This document shows, piece by piece, positions 25,036 through 33,593 of a stretch of DNA of 38,841 nucleotides. The number at the start of each line of letters is the position of its first letter. Position 1 is the stretch's first letter. A program made the translations under genes and the position numbers. The notes beneath the pieces were generated by a model. The model was not told the DNA's origin. It saw nothing but the letters and a program-made list of their open reading frames with translations, and searched no databases. The DNA is from Clostridium thermobutyricum DSM 4928 (lineage in GTDB: Bacteria > Bacillota > Clostridia > Clostridiales > Clostridiaceae). Where the stretch lies: contig NZ_LTAY01000030.1 in assembly GCF_002050515.1 (NCBI RefSeq), positions 1 through 38,841 of the forward strand, written 5' to 3'.

Positions 25036-25041
25036 TATAAT
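25036..25041 (+). promoter_or_regulatory. -10 box of the aspartate decarboxylase gene
   Basis: A consensus TATAAT lies 66 nt before the start codon. The -35 region at the expected distance (TATCTT or TTATCT) is poor. Confidence 0.45.
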
Positions 25042-25107
25042 TGTAATTATGCTTATTAAAAATTTGTTTATATTTGTATAAAAATATAAATTTTTCGGAG
25101 GTGCAGA

Positions 25108-26733
25108 ATGGATAGAAATATTCAACGTGAAGAAATTGAGAAAATATACGGTAAAATTAGTCCGTTTGAATTTAAAAACAAATTAATAAGTCTTGCTACT
25201 GAAGAAAAAGGAGCTCGTACTTTATTAGATGCTGGTAGAGGTAATCCTAACTGGACTTGTGCCACTCCTCGTCAAGCATTTTTTACATTTGGCCAATTCG
25301 CAGTTGAAGAAACTCAAAGAACATGGCAAAACTGGGATTTAGCTGGTATGCCTAGCAAGTCTGGAATCTATGAAAGATTTTTAAATTATATTAAGGAAAA
25401 TCCTAATATGCCTGGAATTGAACTTTTAAAAGATATGATTGAATACGGAATAAATAATAAAGGCTTCACTCCTGATGATTGGGTTTTTGAATTAGCTGAT
25501 GGGATTATTGGAGATAACTATCCTTTCCCAGATAGAATGTTAAATCATATAGAACAAATAGTTCATGACTATCTTATTCAAGAAATGAAATATAGAAATG
25601 AAAAAGATGATAAATTTAATATTTATGCAGTTGAAGGTGCTACTGCCGCTATGTGCTATCTTTTTGATTCTTTAAAAGTTAACCATCTTTTAAATGAAGG
25701 AGATACTATAGCTATTATGACACCTATTTTTACTCCATACTTAGAAATTCCTATTTTACCAAATTACAATTTAAATGTTGTAAAGATCCAAGCTAGTGAA
25801 GAAAGTACTTCTGGAGTACATACTTGGCAATACCCAAAAGAAGAATTAGATAAACTTAAAGACCCTAATATAAAAGCTTTATTTATAGTTAATCCAAGTA
25901 ATCCTCCATCAATTGCACTTAGCGATAGATGTAGAAACCATATAGTTTCTATAGTTCAAGAATATAATCCAAATTTAATAATAATTTCTGATGATGTTTA
26001 TGGTACATTTGTAGAAGGTTTCCGTTCACTTATGAATGATCTTCCATACAATACAATTGGTGTTTATTCATTCTCTAAATATTTTGGTGTTACAGGTTGG
26101 AGACTTGGAACAATAGCTTTACACGAAAAAAATATTTTAGATAAATTAATAAGAGAACTTCCTTCAGAGCATAAAGAAACTCTAAACAGAAGATATGGTG
26201 ATATGTGCAAAGACCCTTCAACAGTTCCATTTATAGATAGAATAGTTGCTGATAGTAGACAGGTAGCATTAAATCATACTGCTGGACTTTCTACTCCACA
26301 ACAAGTTCAAATGGCATTTTTCTGTATGTTTGCATTACTTGATAAAGCAAATAGATATAAAAATAAAACAATAGATATATGTCATCATAGACAAAAGCTT
26401 CTTTTTGAAGGTCTTGATTTAGAATTACCAAAAAATAAATATGATGCAGCATATTACACTCAATTTGATCTTTTAGAATGGGCAAATAAATATTATGGAT
26501 CAGAATTTGCAGCTTATCTTCAAAAGTATCATAAGCCATCTCATATACTTTATAGATTAGCACAAGAATCTTCAATAGTTCTTTTAAGTGGTAGTGGATT
26601 CCAAGGTCCTGAATGGTCTATAAGAATATCACTAGCAAACTTAAATGATAATGCTTACTCAAAAATAGGTAATGTATTACATAATATTCTTGAAGAATTT
26701 GTTAAAGCTTGGGAAGAAACAAAACAACAATAA
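25108..26733 (+). CDS. asdA: Aspartate 4-decarboxylase (bifunctional aspartate aminotransferase)
   Basis: This PLP enzyme converts L-aspartate to L-alanine and CO2, with side activity as aspartate aminotransferase. Length 541 aa is much longer than ordinary aminotransferases and typical of AsdA. The PLP lysine lies in YSFSKYFGVTGWRLGT, the cofactor Asp in IISDDVYGTF, and NPSNPPS is the Asn motif. The N-terminal ARTLLDAGRGNPNW and the C-terminal SGSGFQGPEWSIRISLANL are family-specific. It starts at ATG with GGAGGTG upstream. The aspartate:alanine antiporter AspT, which often accompanies it to make proton motive force, is not in the window. Confidence 0.94.
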   Translation: MDRNIQREEIEKIYGKISPFEFKNKLISLATEEKGARTLLDAGRGNPNWTCATPRQAFFTFGQFAVEETQRTWQNWDLAGMPSKSGIYERFLNYIKENPNMPGIELLKDMIEYGINNKGFTPDDWVFELADGIIGDNYPFPDRMLNHIEQIVHDYLIQEMKYRNEKDDKFNIYAVEGATAAMCYLFDSLKVNHLLNEGDTIAIMTPIFTPYLEIPILPNYNLNVVKIQASEESTSGVHTWQYPKEELDKLKDPNIKALFIVNPSNPPSIALSDRCRNHIVSIVQEYNPNLIIISDDVYGTFVEGFRSLMNDLPYNTIGVYSFSKYFGVTGWRLGTIALHEKNILDKLIRELPSEHKETLNRRYGDMCKDPSTVPFIDRIVADSRQVALNHTAGLSTPQQVQMAFFCMFALLDKANRYKNKTIDICHHRQKLLFEGLDLELPKNKYDAAYYTQFDLLEWANKYYGSEFAAYLQKYHKPSHILYRLAQESSIVLLSGSGFQGPEWSIRISLANLNDNAYSKIGNVLHNILEEFVKAWEETKQQ

Positions 26734-26764
26734 AAAAATAGGCACTACTTAGTGCCTATTTTTT
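26733..26764. terminator. Bidirectional terminator between asdA and the polysaccharide deacetylase gene
   Basis: A 15-bp stem (26733-26747 with 26750-26764) is flanked by A7 and T-rich runs. It fills the whole space between the two convergent genes and overlaps both stop codons. Confidence 0.92.
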
Positions 26765-27749
26765 ATTGTTCTGAATTTGTTTGATCTGAATTTGTTTGTT
26801 CTGGATTTGATATTACTTTAAATGCATATCCTTGATTTTTATAATACTCTATTAATTTTGGTAATGCTTCAACAGTTGTTTTTTTAGCTGCTGCATCATG
26901 CATTAATAAAACAACATGTTCTTTATTCGCAGATTCTTTAATTGCTGTATTTATAAGTCTATTTGGTGCAATTCCATTTCCTGTTGCATCTCCAGTTTCA
27001 GCATCCCAATCAATTGAAACTACTCCTGTTTCCTTTAAAGCTTCTTTTAAAGCATTTAAGTTTTTGTCATGATAATAAACTCTTGACATATATCCTCCAG
27101 GCATTCTTAAAACTCTTGTATTAAAGTTATCCCCTAAGATATTTCTCATTATTTTATCAGTTTCTGCTATTTCTTTCATAAATACATTTACATTTACGTT
27201 ATTTGATGGATATAATTTATGGAAATTATGTGAGTATGTATGGTTTGCTATAGCATTTCCACTTTCATATATATCTTTTAAATATTCTCTATTTTCACTT
27301 GAATTTTCTAAATTACTTCCTAAAGCAAAAAATGTTGCATGTACTCCATATTGTTTAAGTATCTTTAATATTTTAGGAGTATTTTGACTTGGTCCATCAT
27401 CAAATGTTAAAAATACCTCTTTTTCATTATTTACTCTTGCTTTTGAATTTAACATTGTAAATACTTGATTTGCTGGAACTGCATAACTTTTTGCACTTTC
27501 TATTATATTTGATCCTTGTTCTGGATATCCATATTTATTTTCAGTAACAACTTCTTTATTTTGTGATTTTTGATCTTGATTTTGAACATTTTGATTATTT
27601 TCTAAAGTTTTAGTATTATCTATAGGCTTGTCCTTAGCTTTTGCTTCTACAAAATGCATAACCCCCCCTATTATCACTACTAATGCTACAACTACACCTA
27701 TCACTACTACTTTAAAATTTACATTTTTTCTTTTTTTATATCTAGCCAC
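26763..27749 (-). CDS. Membrane-anchored polysaccharide deacetylase (NodB domain)
   Basis: This carbohydrate esterase family 4 enzyme probably deacetylates peptidoglycan or another wall glycan outside the cell. The start is GTG, supported by GGAGGGG about 8 nt upstream. A basic N-terminus and one TM helix (about residues 13-32) anchor it, followed by an Asn/Gln-rich linker. The NodB motifs are complete: TFDDGP (motif 1), HTYSH (motif 2, two metal His), RMPGG (motif 3), DWDAETGD (motif 4) and LLMHD (motif 5). The C-terminus ends in a short repeat, EQTNSDQTNSEQ. It may be cotranscribed with the upstream eight-Cys gene (136-nt gap with no terminator). Confidence 0.92.
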   Translation of the reverse strand: MARYKKRKNVNFKVVVIGVVVALVVIIGGVMHFVEAKAKDKPIDNTKTLENNQNVQNQDQKSQNKEVVTENKYGYPEQGSNIIESAKSYAVPANQVFTMLNSKARVNNEKEVFLTFDDGPSQNTPKILKILKQYGVHATFFALGSNLENSSENREYLKDIYESGNAIANHTYSHNFHKLYPSNNVNVNVFMKEIAETDKIMRNILGDNFNTRVLRMPGGYMSRVYYHDKNLNALKEALKETGVVSIDWDAETGDATGNGIAPNRLINTAIKESANKEHVVLLMHDAAAKKTTVEALPKLIEYYKNQGYAFKVISNPEQTNSDQTNSEQ

Positions 27750-27885
27750 TATTATTCCCCTCCGTCTAGTCTTCCTTATGACATAATTCTACTATTTGTA
27801 CTTATAAAAAAAGTTAAAATTTTAATACATTTGGTCAATATTTAATTAATTTTTTGTAATTTTTATAACATTTTTATACACTTCA

Positions 27886-28566
27886 TTATTCTCCTACGTT
27901 TTTCTCATATAAATTAGCAACAAAATTAAACTTATATTTATCTTCTACAGCATTATACTCTTCTTTCCCCATATTATTTTTATATTTTAATATTAAATAC
28001 TCTCCATTAGAATTTAAAACTCTATAATCATAAGGATCATCATTAAAACTTACTTGTGCTAAAACTTTAACGGTATCATAACTTCTAGTTTCGCTATTAT
28101 AAAGTCTAGTCATATAATTTGTAAAAAGTATAAAATTATATGTTTTCTTATCACAATCTGTTACTTTTCCTATTTCACTACAAGCCATACAACTTTTAAA
28201 TGGACATTCAATCATACATTTTAGACATTTACAACTACTACATTTAACTAATTTATTTAAATTCTTTTTATAACTATCTTTATATAACTCTAGTCCATTT
28301 ATTAAACTTTGAATTTGCTCAGAACTTAATAAATCTTTTTCTACAAAAAGTACTTTTTTCTTTTTTGAAATCTCTGTTTCAGCATTTTGTACCATAGTCA
28401 TATATTTATCTAATAACTTAATATTTTTGAAAAAATATCTACTTTCTATATCTGTTCCTTCTTTAAAATCATCAATATCATCTAAAGCAAAAGTTATATC
28501 TGAAAAAACTCTACCATATGTTTTCTTTTCTTTTTGTATGTATTCTTTAGCTACTGTACTATTCAT
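27886..28566 (-). CDS. Protein with an eight-cysteine cluster, function unknown
   Basis: I do not recognise this 226-residue soluble protein. Residues 1-105 are helical and charged (QKEKKTYGRVFSDITFALDD near the start). Residues 109-138 hold eight cysteines (109, 112, 114, 117, 121, 126, 129, 138) in a CSSCKCLKCMIEC / CPFKSCMACS pattern. This pattern could bind two zinc ions or iron-sulfur clusters. Residues 140-226 look like a beta-rich domain (RSYDTVKVLAQVSF, then NSNGEYLILKYKNN). There is no signal peptide or TM. The start is ATG with AGAGGTGA upstream. It is divergent from the Ser/Asn-rich gene. Confidence 0.72.
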   Translation of the reverse strand: MNSTVAKEYIQKEKKTYGRVFSDITFALDDIDDFKEGTDIESRYFFKNIKLLDKYMTMVQNAETEISKKKKVLFVEKDLLSSEQIQSLINGLELYKDSYKKNLNKLVKCSSCKCLKCMIECPFKSCMACSEIGKVTDCDKKTYNFILFTNYMTRLYNSETRSYDTVKVLAQVSFNDDPYDYRVLNSNGEYLILKYKNNMGKEEYNAVEDKYKFNFVANLYEKNVGE

Positions 28567-28664
28567 AAAAAATCACCTCTTAAATATTTTATTCTAATTT
28601 ATTATATTTTTCTACAAAGCAAATAAATTTTATTTAATTAAATATAATTTAATTTGTATTTTAC

Positions 28665-28693
28665 TTGAAAAAACTTTATCATTAATTTAGTTT
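28665..28693 (+). promoter_or_regulatory. Promoter of the Ser/Asn-rich membrane protein and pspA
   Basis: TTGAAA (28665-28670), a 17-nt spacer and TAGTTT (28688-28693) lie about 24 nt before the start codon at 28718. Confidence 0.45.
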
Positions 28694-28717
28694 AAAAAAT
28701 ATGGAGGCAAATATATA

Positions 28718-29302
28718 ATGAAGCGCAAAACTAATTTATTTATTAAACTAGCTATCATATTTGTTTTTTGTATAGGAATTTTCTCTTCATTTAAGTGGAC
28801 AAACACTTATGCTTTTAGTTTTGGTACTAGCTCAAGTTATAGTTCATCTAACTATACTAATGAAGATGGAAGTTCATCTAGCACAAGCGTAGGATTTCCT
28901 TCTTCAAATAGGTCAAATTCTAATTTTAGCACTTCTAATAAGTATAGTTCATCTTATAACAACGAATCTGAAAATTTTAGTGGAAGATCTAACTCTAACT
29001 TTAGTACTTCTAATAAATATAGTAATTCTGGACCTAGTGGAAATTCTAACAATTATAATGAATCTAATTATAGTAACAGTAGCAGTAGTAGTAATAACAA
29101 CAATAATTCTAGTAGTGGATTTAATATTTTTGGTAATATTAGAAGGCATCACTCAAGTATGCCAATGTTTAATTTTGGAATGCCTGGCTACAGATCACAC
29201 AGACATTTTACTTTTTTAGGTGGATCACATTTCTTTAAAATAATTTCTGTATTAGCAGTAATTATAATAATAATCTTATTATTTTATTTCTTCTTTCTTT
29301 AG
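28718..29302 (+). CDS. Ser/Asn-rich membrane-anchored protein of unknown function, next to pspA
   Basis: This 194-residue protein has an N-terminal signal peptide (basic MKRK, hydrophobic core about residues 7-24, possible cleavage after NTYA). A low-complexity Ser/Asn/Tyr-rich region spans about 36-135. It contains the 12-residue unit SNSNFSTSNKYS twice (66-77 and 91-102). A His/Met/Phe-rich stretch follows (RRHHSSMPMFNFGMPGYRSH). A C-terminal TM helix (about 167-194) ends in LFYFFFL. It should be exposed outside and anchored by the C-terminal helix. The start is ATG with GGAGG upstream. It lies 84 nt before pspA, with no terminator between, so cotranscription is likely. I know no named family. 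Confidence 0.75.
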   Translation: MKRKTNLFIKLAIIFVFCIGIFSSFKWTNTYAFSFGTSSSYSSSNYTNEDGSSSSTSVGFPSSNRSNSNFSTSNKYSSSYNNESENFSGRSNSNFSTSNKYSNSGPSGNSNNYNESNYSNSSSSSNNNNNSSSGFNIFGNIRRHHSSMPMFNFGMPGYRSHRHFTFLGGSHFFKIISVLAVIIIIILLFYFFFL

Positions 29303-29386
29303 TTATTACTAATATGTAAATTATAAAAATAGATATTTTTTTTTATAAAATTTGTATTATAATCTTATAAAAAGGAGGAATATTAA

Positions 29387-30028
29387 ATGAGTATATTTAA
29401 TAGAATTTCAAATATGGTAAAAGCTAAGGCTAATTCAGCTCTTGATGAAATGGAGAATCCAATTGAATTATTAGATCAAAAAATCAGAGATATGGAAGAG
29501 TCTTTAAATAAAGCTAAAATTTCTTCTGCCCAAATTTTTGGAAACTTAAAAGCAATTGAAAAAGAAATGAATGAGGCTAAAGAAGCTTCTAATGATTATG
29601 ATAGTAAAGTTAGATTAGCTATGTCTAAAGGAAATGAAGAACTAGCAAAAAAAGCTCTTAAATTAAAATTAGATTCAGATAAAAAATATGAAAGTTTAAA
29701 AACTTCTTATGAATCATTAGAAAAGAAATCTGATACATTAAAACAAAATCTTTCTTCTTTACAAGAGGAACTAGATAAAACTAGAAGCTATAGAGATGAA
29801 GCAGTTGCTAGACTTAATACTGCTAATGCTTCAAAGCAAATAAATGAAATCATGGCTAACGTTCAAAGTAAAGATAATTCAATAAATTTAGATGATATTG
29901 AAAGAAAAATAGCTAAAAAAGAAAGTTATGCCGAAGGTCTTGAGTCTTTAAAAACTCCATCTCTTGAAGATGAATTTAAAGCACTTGAAGAATCCAGTTT
30001 AGAAGAAGAATTAAACAAATATAGATAG
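29387..30028 (+). CDS. pspA: PspA/IM30 (ESCRT-III-like) membrane stress protein
   Basis: This 213-residue, almost fully alpha-helical protein belongs to the PspA/Vipp1 superfamily, which forms oligomers on the inner face of the membrane and protects it under envelope stress. Family marks are the N-terminal MSIFNRISNMVKAKANSALD amphipathic helix, then MENPIELLDQKIRDMEESL and a long coiled coil to about residue 150. The end is short and acidic (LEESSLEEELNKYR). The start is ATG with AAAGGAGG. The usual partners (pspF, pspB, pspC, liaI) are absent; the Ser/Asn-rich membrane protein directly upstream is the likely local partner. Confidence 0.92.
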   Translation: MSIFNRISNMVKAKANSALDEMENPIELLDQKIRDMEESLNKAKISSAQIFGNLKAIEKEMNEAKEASNDYDSKVRLAMSKGNEELAKKALKLKLDSDKKYESLKTSYESLEKKSDTLKQNLSSLQEELDKTRSYRDEAVARLNTANASKQINEIMANVQSKDNSINLDDIERKIAKKESYAEGLESLKTPSLEDEFKALEESSLEEELNKYR

Positions 30029-30033
30029 CTTAC

Positions 30034-30069
30034 ATAACCTTAATGAATTATATAATTCATTAAGGTTAT
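30034..30069 (+). terminator. Terminator after pspA
   Basis: A 17-bp perfect stem (30034-30050 with 30053-30069), whose inner pairs probably open to form a loop, is followed by TTTTTAATTT on the plus strand. Confidence 0.9.
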
Positions 30070-30452
30070 TTTTAATTTAAACTCATAATATTTTATGAAC
30101 TTTTTTTTAATAAATCTATTTTTTATAACTCCGAAAATCAAGATAATTACAAATTATATATAACTGTCAAAATTAAAAATAATTCTCTATTTATTTTAAT
30201 ATAAGAAATAATATATATATATTATTCATATTTAAAGTTAAAAGCTTTATTTTAGTAATTTTATTCATTAAAAATTATCAATTGCATTTTTATTTTTCTA
30301 TCTCTATCTAACCCATTGAAAACTCTAACTTTATATACAGAATAAACTTCATATTATATAGTAAATACTAGAATTTCTATGTATTTTAAAGTATTATGCT
30401 AATTTTATTAATAAAAATGGATTTAACGACTATTTTTATCTATTTTTTTGTT

Positions 30453-30481
30453 TTAATTAATCTTTTATATAACGGTATAAT
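30453..30481 (+). promoter_or_regulatory. Candidate promoter of cfa
   Basis: A consensus TATAAT (30476-30481) has TTAATT 17 nt upstream and lies 71 nt before the cfa start. The rest of the gap from 30070 to 30450 is very AT-rich (including an alternating AT tract near 30210), with no gene I can support. Confidence 0.45.
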
Positions 30482-30552
30482 CTTTCTGTGATAAGTCAAT
30501 AATCTTATTATAGATAAAGATAGATTTAAAATTTAAACAAGAGGTGAATAAA

Positions 30553-31737
30553 ATGGCAATGGATAAAGCGATTGTAAAAAAATTCTGTAAGAACTTAAGT
30601 GATATGCCTTTCACTTTAAAACTTTGGGATGGAGAAGAAATAAATTATGGTGAAGGAGATCCTAAATTCAAAGTTATTATAAATGAATTCCCTTCAAAAA
30701 AAGAACTTTTAGCCGATGCAAGTATAGCTCTTGGAGAAGCTTATATGGATGGTAAAATAGAACTTGAAGGAAATTTACAAGAAATTTTTGAAAGTATGAT
30801 GAGAAGAAGTGAAAGTTTCTTAAATGAAAGTACTCTTTTAAAATTTGTTGGTAAAATAGCTTCAAACTCAAGATCAAAATCAAAATCTGATATAGCTAGT
30901 CACTATGATATAGGTAATGATTTCTATAGCATTTGGTTAGACGAAACTTTAAGTTATTCATGTGGATATTTTAAAAATGAAGATGACTCTCTTTATGATG
31001 CCCAGATGAATAAAATCCACTACATCCTAAAAAAATTAAATCTTGAAGAAGGTCAAACTCTTCTTGATGTTGGTTGTGGATGGGGATACCTTTTAATAGA
31101 AGCTGCTAAACTTTATAAAGTAAAAGGTTTAGGAATAACTTTAAGTGAAGAACAATACAAAAAAGCAAATGAAAGAATAAAAACTTTAGGTCTTGAAGAT
31201 TTAGTTGAAGTTAAATTAATGGACTACAGAGATCTTAAGAAAAGTGGACTTGAATTTGATAGAGTTGTAAGTGTTGGTATGGCTGAACACGTTGGTCACA
31301 ATAACCTACCACTTTACTTCGAAAATATTCAAGCAGTTCTTAAAAAAGGTGGATTATTCTTACTTCACAACATAACTAACCCTGTTGAAGTTGTAGGAAA
31401 TGGATGGATAACTAAGTATATCTTCCCAGGTGGATACTTACCAACATTAAGAGAAGAGCTTAATATTGCTGCTGAACTTGACTTTAGAACAATAGATATT
31501 GAAAGCTTAAGACGTCATTATATGAAAACTCTTATGCATTGGTTAGAAAACTTTGAAAATAACATTGATAAAGTTGAAAAAATGTTTGATCAAAGATTTA
31601 TAAGAATGTGGAGAGTATATTTAGCTGCATGTGCTGCTGGATTCCACTACTGGACTATAGATATTCACCAAATCTTATTCTCAAAAGGAACTAATAACGA
31701 TCTTCCAATGACTAGAAAATATCTTTACGAAGATTAA
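30553..31737 (+). CDS. cfa: Cyclopropane-fatty-acyl-phospholipid synthase
   Basis: This AdoMet-dependent enzyme adds a methylene bridge to double bonds of membrane phospholipid acyl chains. Residues 1-90 are the lipid-binding N-terminal domain. The catalytic domain has SHYDIGNDFYSIWLDET, the AdoMet loop LLDVGCGWGYLL, VSVGMAEHVGH and the C-terminal AACAAGFHYW. Length 394 aa is normal. I chose ATG at 30553 because AGAGGTG sits at the right distance; the in-frame GTG at 30544 lies inside that ribosome binding site. It is monocistronic, with its own terminator. Confidence 0.94.
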   Translation: MAMDKAIVKKFCKNLSDMPFTLKLWDGEEINYGEGDPKFKVIINEFPSKKELLADASIALGEAYMDGKIELEGNLQEIFESMMRRSESFLNESTLLKFVGKIASNSRSKSKSDIASHYDIGNDFYSIWLDETLSYSCGYFKNEDDSLYDAQMNKIHYILKKLNLEEGQTLLDVGCGWGYLLIEAAKLYKVKGLGITLSEEQYKKANERIKTLGLEDLVEVKLMDYRDLKKSGLEFDRVVSVGMAEHVGHNNLPLYFENIQAVLKKGGLFLLHNITNPVEVVGNGWITKYIFPGGYLPTLREELNIAAELDFRTIDIESLRRHYMKTLMHWLENFENNIDKVEKMFDQRFIRMWRVYLAACAAGFHYWTIDIHQILFSKGTNNDLPMTRKYLYED

Positions 31738-31774
31738 TATATAAATACAACCTCTTTACACCAAATACAAGCTT

Positions 31775-31808
31775 AAAAGCTAGTGATTAAATTTAATCAC
31801 TAGCTTTT
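31775..31808 (+). terminator. Terminator after cfa
   Basis: A perfect 34-nt palindrome (17-nt arms 31775-31791 and 31792-31808, inner bases forming the loop) is followed by ATAATTTTTATTTTTT. Confidence 0.88.
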
Positions 31809-31947
31809 ATAATTTTTATTTTTTCCTATATTAACTAAAAATTCAAGATAAAATAATTTATTTTTATAAATTTATTTTTATATAAAGTTTTGATATAAAA
31901 AAACGTATTAAAAGCTTAGTTTTTTATACATTTTTCCTTATTTCTCT

Positions 31948-31975
31948 TTGCATATTTTACTTTTTGGGGTATACT
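31948..31975 (+). promoter_or_regulatory. Promoter of fba
   Basis: TTGCAT (31948-31953), a 16-nt spacer and TATACT (31970-31975) give a leader of about 70 nt. This is consistent with strong expression of a glycolytic gene. Confidence 0.65.
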
Positions 31976-32052
31976 AAATTAGAGAGAAATATATGTAAAA
32001 AGCATCTAATTCTCAAATTAAAAATAATTTATAGTATATGGAGGTTTTGTAC

Positions 32053-32916
32053 ATGTTAGTTTCAGCAAAAGAAATGTTACAAAAAGCTAGAGAAGGTAAG
32101 TATGCTGTTGGTCAATTCAACATCAACAACTTAGAATGGACTAAAGCTATACTTTTAACTGCTCAAGAAAATAACTCACCTGTTATCTTAGGAGTTTCAG
32201 AAGGTGCAGGAAAATATATGACAGGATATAAAACAGTTGCCGCTATGGTTTCTGCTATGATAGAAGAATTAAATATAACAGTTCCTGTTGCTTTACACTT
32301 AGATCACGGTAGCTACGAAGGAGCTAAAAAAGCTATTGAAGCTGGATTCTCATCAATCATGTTTGATGGATCACATTATGCAATAGAAGAAAACATTGAA
32401 AAAACTACTGAATTAATCAACATCACTAATGCTAAAGGATTATCTTTAGAAGCAGAAGTTGGATCAATCGGTGGAGAAGAAGACGGAGTTATCGGTGCTG
32501 GAGAAATAGCAGATGCTAACGAATGTAAACAAATAGCTGATTTAGGAGTTTCAATGTTAGCTGCTGGTATTGGAAACATCCATGGACAATACCCTGCAAA
32601 CTGGGCTGGATTAGATTTCGAAGCATTAGCTAGAATCAACGAAGCTACTGGAAACATGCCTTTAGTTTTACACGGTGGTACTGGAATCCCAGATGATATG
32701 ATTAAAAAAGCTATATCATTAGGAGTTGCTAAAATCAACGTTAATACTGAATGTCAATTAGTATTCGCTGCTGCAACAAGAAAATACATTGAAGCTGGTA
32801 AAGATTTAGAAGGAAAAGGATTCGACCCAAGAAAACTTCTTGCTCCTGGATTTGAAGCTATCAAAGATATCGTTAAAGAAAAAATGGTATTATTCGGATC
32901 AGTTAACAGAGCTTAA
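32053..32916 (+). CDS. fba: Class II fructose-bisphosphate aldolase
   Basis: This zinc-dependent glycolytic aldolase cleaves fructose 1,6-bisphosphate to dihydroxyacetone phosphate and glyceraldehyde 3-phosphate. The 287-residue length fits the class IIB type. Metal and substrate motifs are GQFNINNLEWTKAIL, LHLDHGSYEGAKKAIEAG, SLEAEVGSIGGEEDG, LVLHGGTGIPDD and KINVNTECQ. I chose ATG at 32053; the upstream in-frame ATG at 32038 overlaps the GGAGG (32040-32044) that serves 32053. Codon use differs from its neighbours (many AAC, ATC, GGA, TTC), as expected for very high expression. It is monocistronic. Confidence 0.96.
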   Translation: MLVSAKEMLQKAREGKYAVGQFNINNLEWTKAILLTAQENNSPVILGVSEGAGKYMTGYKTVAAMVSAMIEELNITVPVALHLDHGSYEGAKKAIEAGFSSIMFDGSHYAIEENIEKTTELINITNAKGLSLEAEVGSIGGEEDGVIGAGEIADANECKQIADLGVSMLAAGIGNIHGQYPANWAGLDFEALARINEATGNMPLVLHGGTGIPDDMIKKAISLGVAKINVNTECQLVFAAATRKYIEAGKDLEGKGFDPRKLLAPGFEAIKDIVKEKMVLFGSVNRA

Positions 32917-32928
32917 TTTATCCAATTT

Positions 32929-32955
32929 AAAAAGCACTCAAATTGAGTGCTTTTT
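32929..32955 (+). terminator. Terminator after fba
   Basis: An inverted repeat around the core AAAAAGCACTC / GAGTGCTTTTT (32929-32955) is followed by a T-run. Confidence 0.92.
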
Positions 32956-33022
32956 TGTATTTATAAATATACTTTTTATTAAAATTTTCTATACTCTTTA
33001 TTTTCTAACTTCCTAACATAAA

Positions 33023-33577
33023 TTATAATTTCTTAGATAATATACATCTTCTTAACCCACCATATTTTTCTTTCTCTTTTTCAATTTTATATTCTCTTTT
33101 TATAAAACTATTTAAACTATAAGGATTATCAGGAGATACTGTAGACATAATTAACTCCATATTTTCTTTCTTAGCTAAATCTTCTATAATTCCACATATT
33201 TTCACTTGCAATTTATTTCCTCTATAAGCTTTATGAACTATAGTTGATTCTACTTGAGCTACTTTCAATAAGTCATCTCCACTTATATTTATGTCATAAC
33301 CGTAATTTTCTTTATTTTTTCCTAATTTGCAGTAAACTCCCATACCTATAAGTTCATTATTTTCATTAAAACATCCAACAATCTCTCCCATTTCTCCTGT
33401 AAACCTCATAATTGATTCTTTTGACGTTGGATAATATAAATCTTTATTTGAAAGCCATTCTATTACTTTATCTTGTAAATCCATAACTTTATCTAATTCA
33501 TCATTTTTTACAAGCCTTATAACTCCATTTTCTAATGTATTTTTCTCTTTATTTTTAAGCTGTACTTTTATATTCAA
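33023..33577 (-). CDS. GNAT family N-acetyltransferase
   Basis: This 184-residue acetyl-CoA-dependent acyltransferase is of unknown substrate. GNAT motif A is visible as VESTIVHKAYRGNKLQVKI (the RGNKL segment binds the pyrophosphate of CoA), preceded by the NELIGMGVYC beta strand and followed by MSTVSPDNPYSLNSFIK. The start is TTG, supported by GGAGG 7 nt upstream. It is the second gene of a pair with the DUF1905-type gene (16-nt gap). Confidence 0.82.
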   Translation of the reverse strand: MNIKVQLKNKEKNTLENGVIRLVKNDELDKVMDLQDKVIEWLSNKDLYYPTSKESIMRFTGEMGEIVGCFNENNELIGMGVYCKLGKNKENYGYDINISGDDLLKVAQVESTIVHKAYRGNKLQVKICGIIEDLAKKENMELIMSTVSPDNPYSLNSFIKREYKIEKEKEKYGGLRRCILSKKL

Positions 33578-33593
33578 TTTAATTCCTCCATTA

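Noticed and set aside
28949..29219. Open frames on both strands overlapping the Ser/Asn-rich gene
   Set aside because: They arise from the repetitive TCT/AAT/AGT sequence. Only the 28718 frame has a signal peptide, ribosome binding site and TM anchor.
30200..30222. Alternating AT tract as a possible replication origin or regulatory element
   Set aside because: There are no DnaA boxes, iterons or neighbouring replication genes. Such tracts are expected in DNA this AT-rich.
30544..30552. GTG start adding three residues to cfa
   Set aside because: The GTG lies within the AGAGGTG ribosome binding site that serves the ATG at 30553.
32038..32052. Upstream ATG adding five residues to fba
   Set aside because: It overlaps the GGAGG site for the ATG at 32053, and class II aldolases of this type begin with the MLVSAKEM-like sequence.
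32376..32738. 120-aa open frame antisense to fba
   Set aside because: It is a by-product of the strong codon bias of fba. Fba motifs on the plus strand are complete, and this frame has no recognisable domain.
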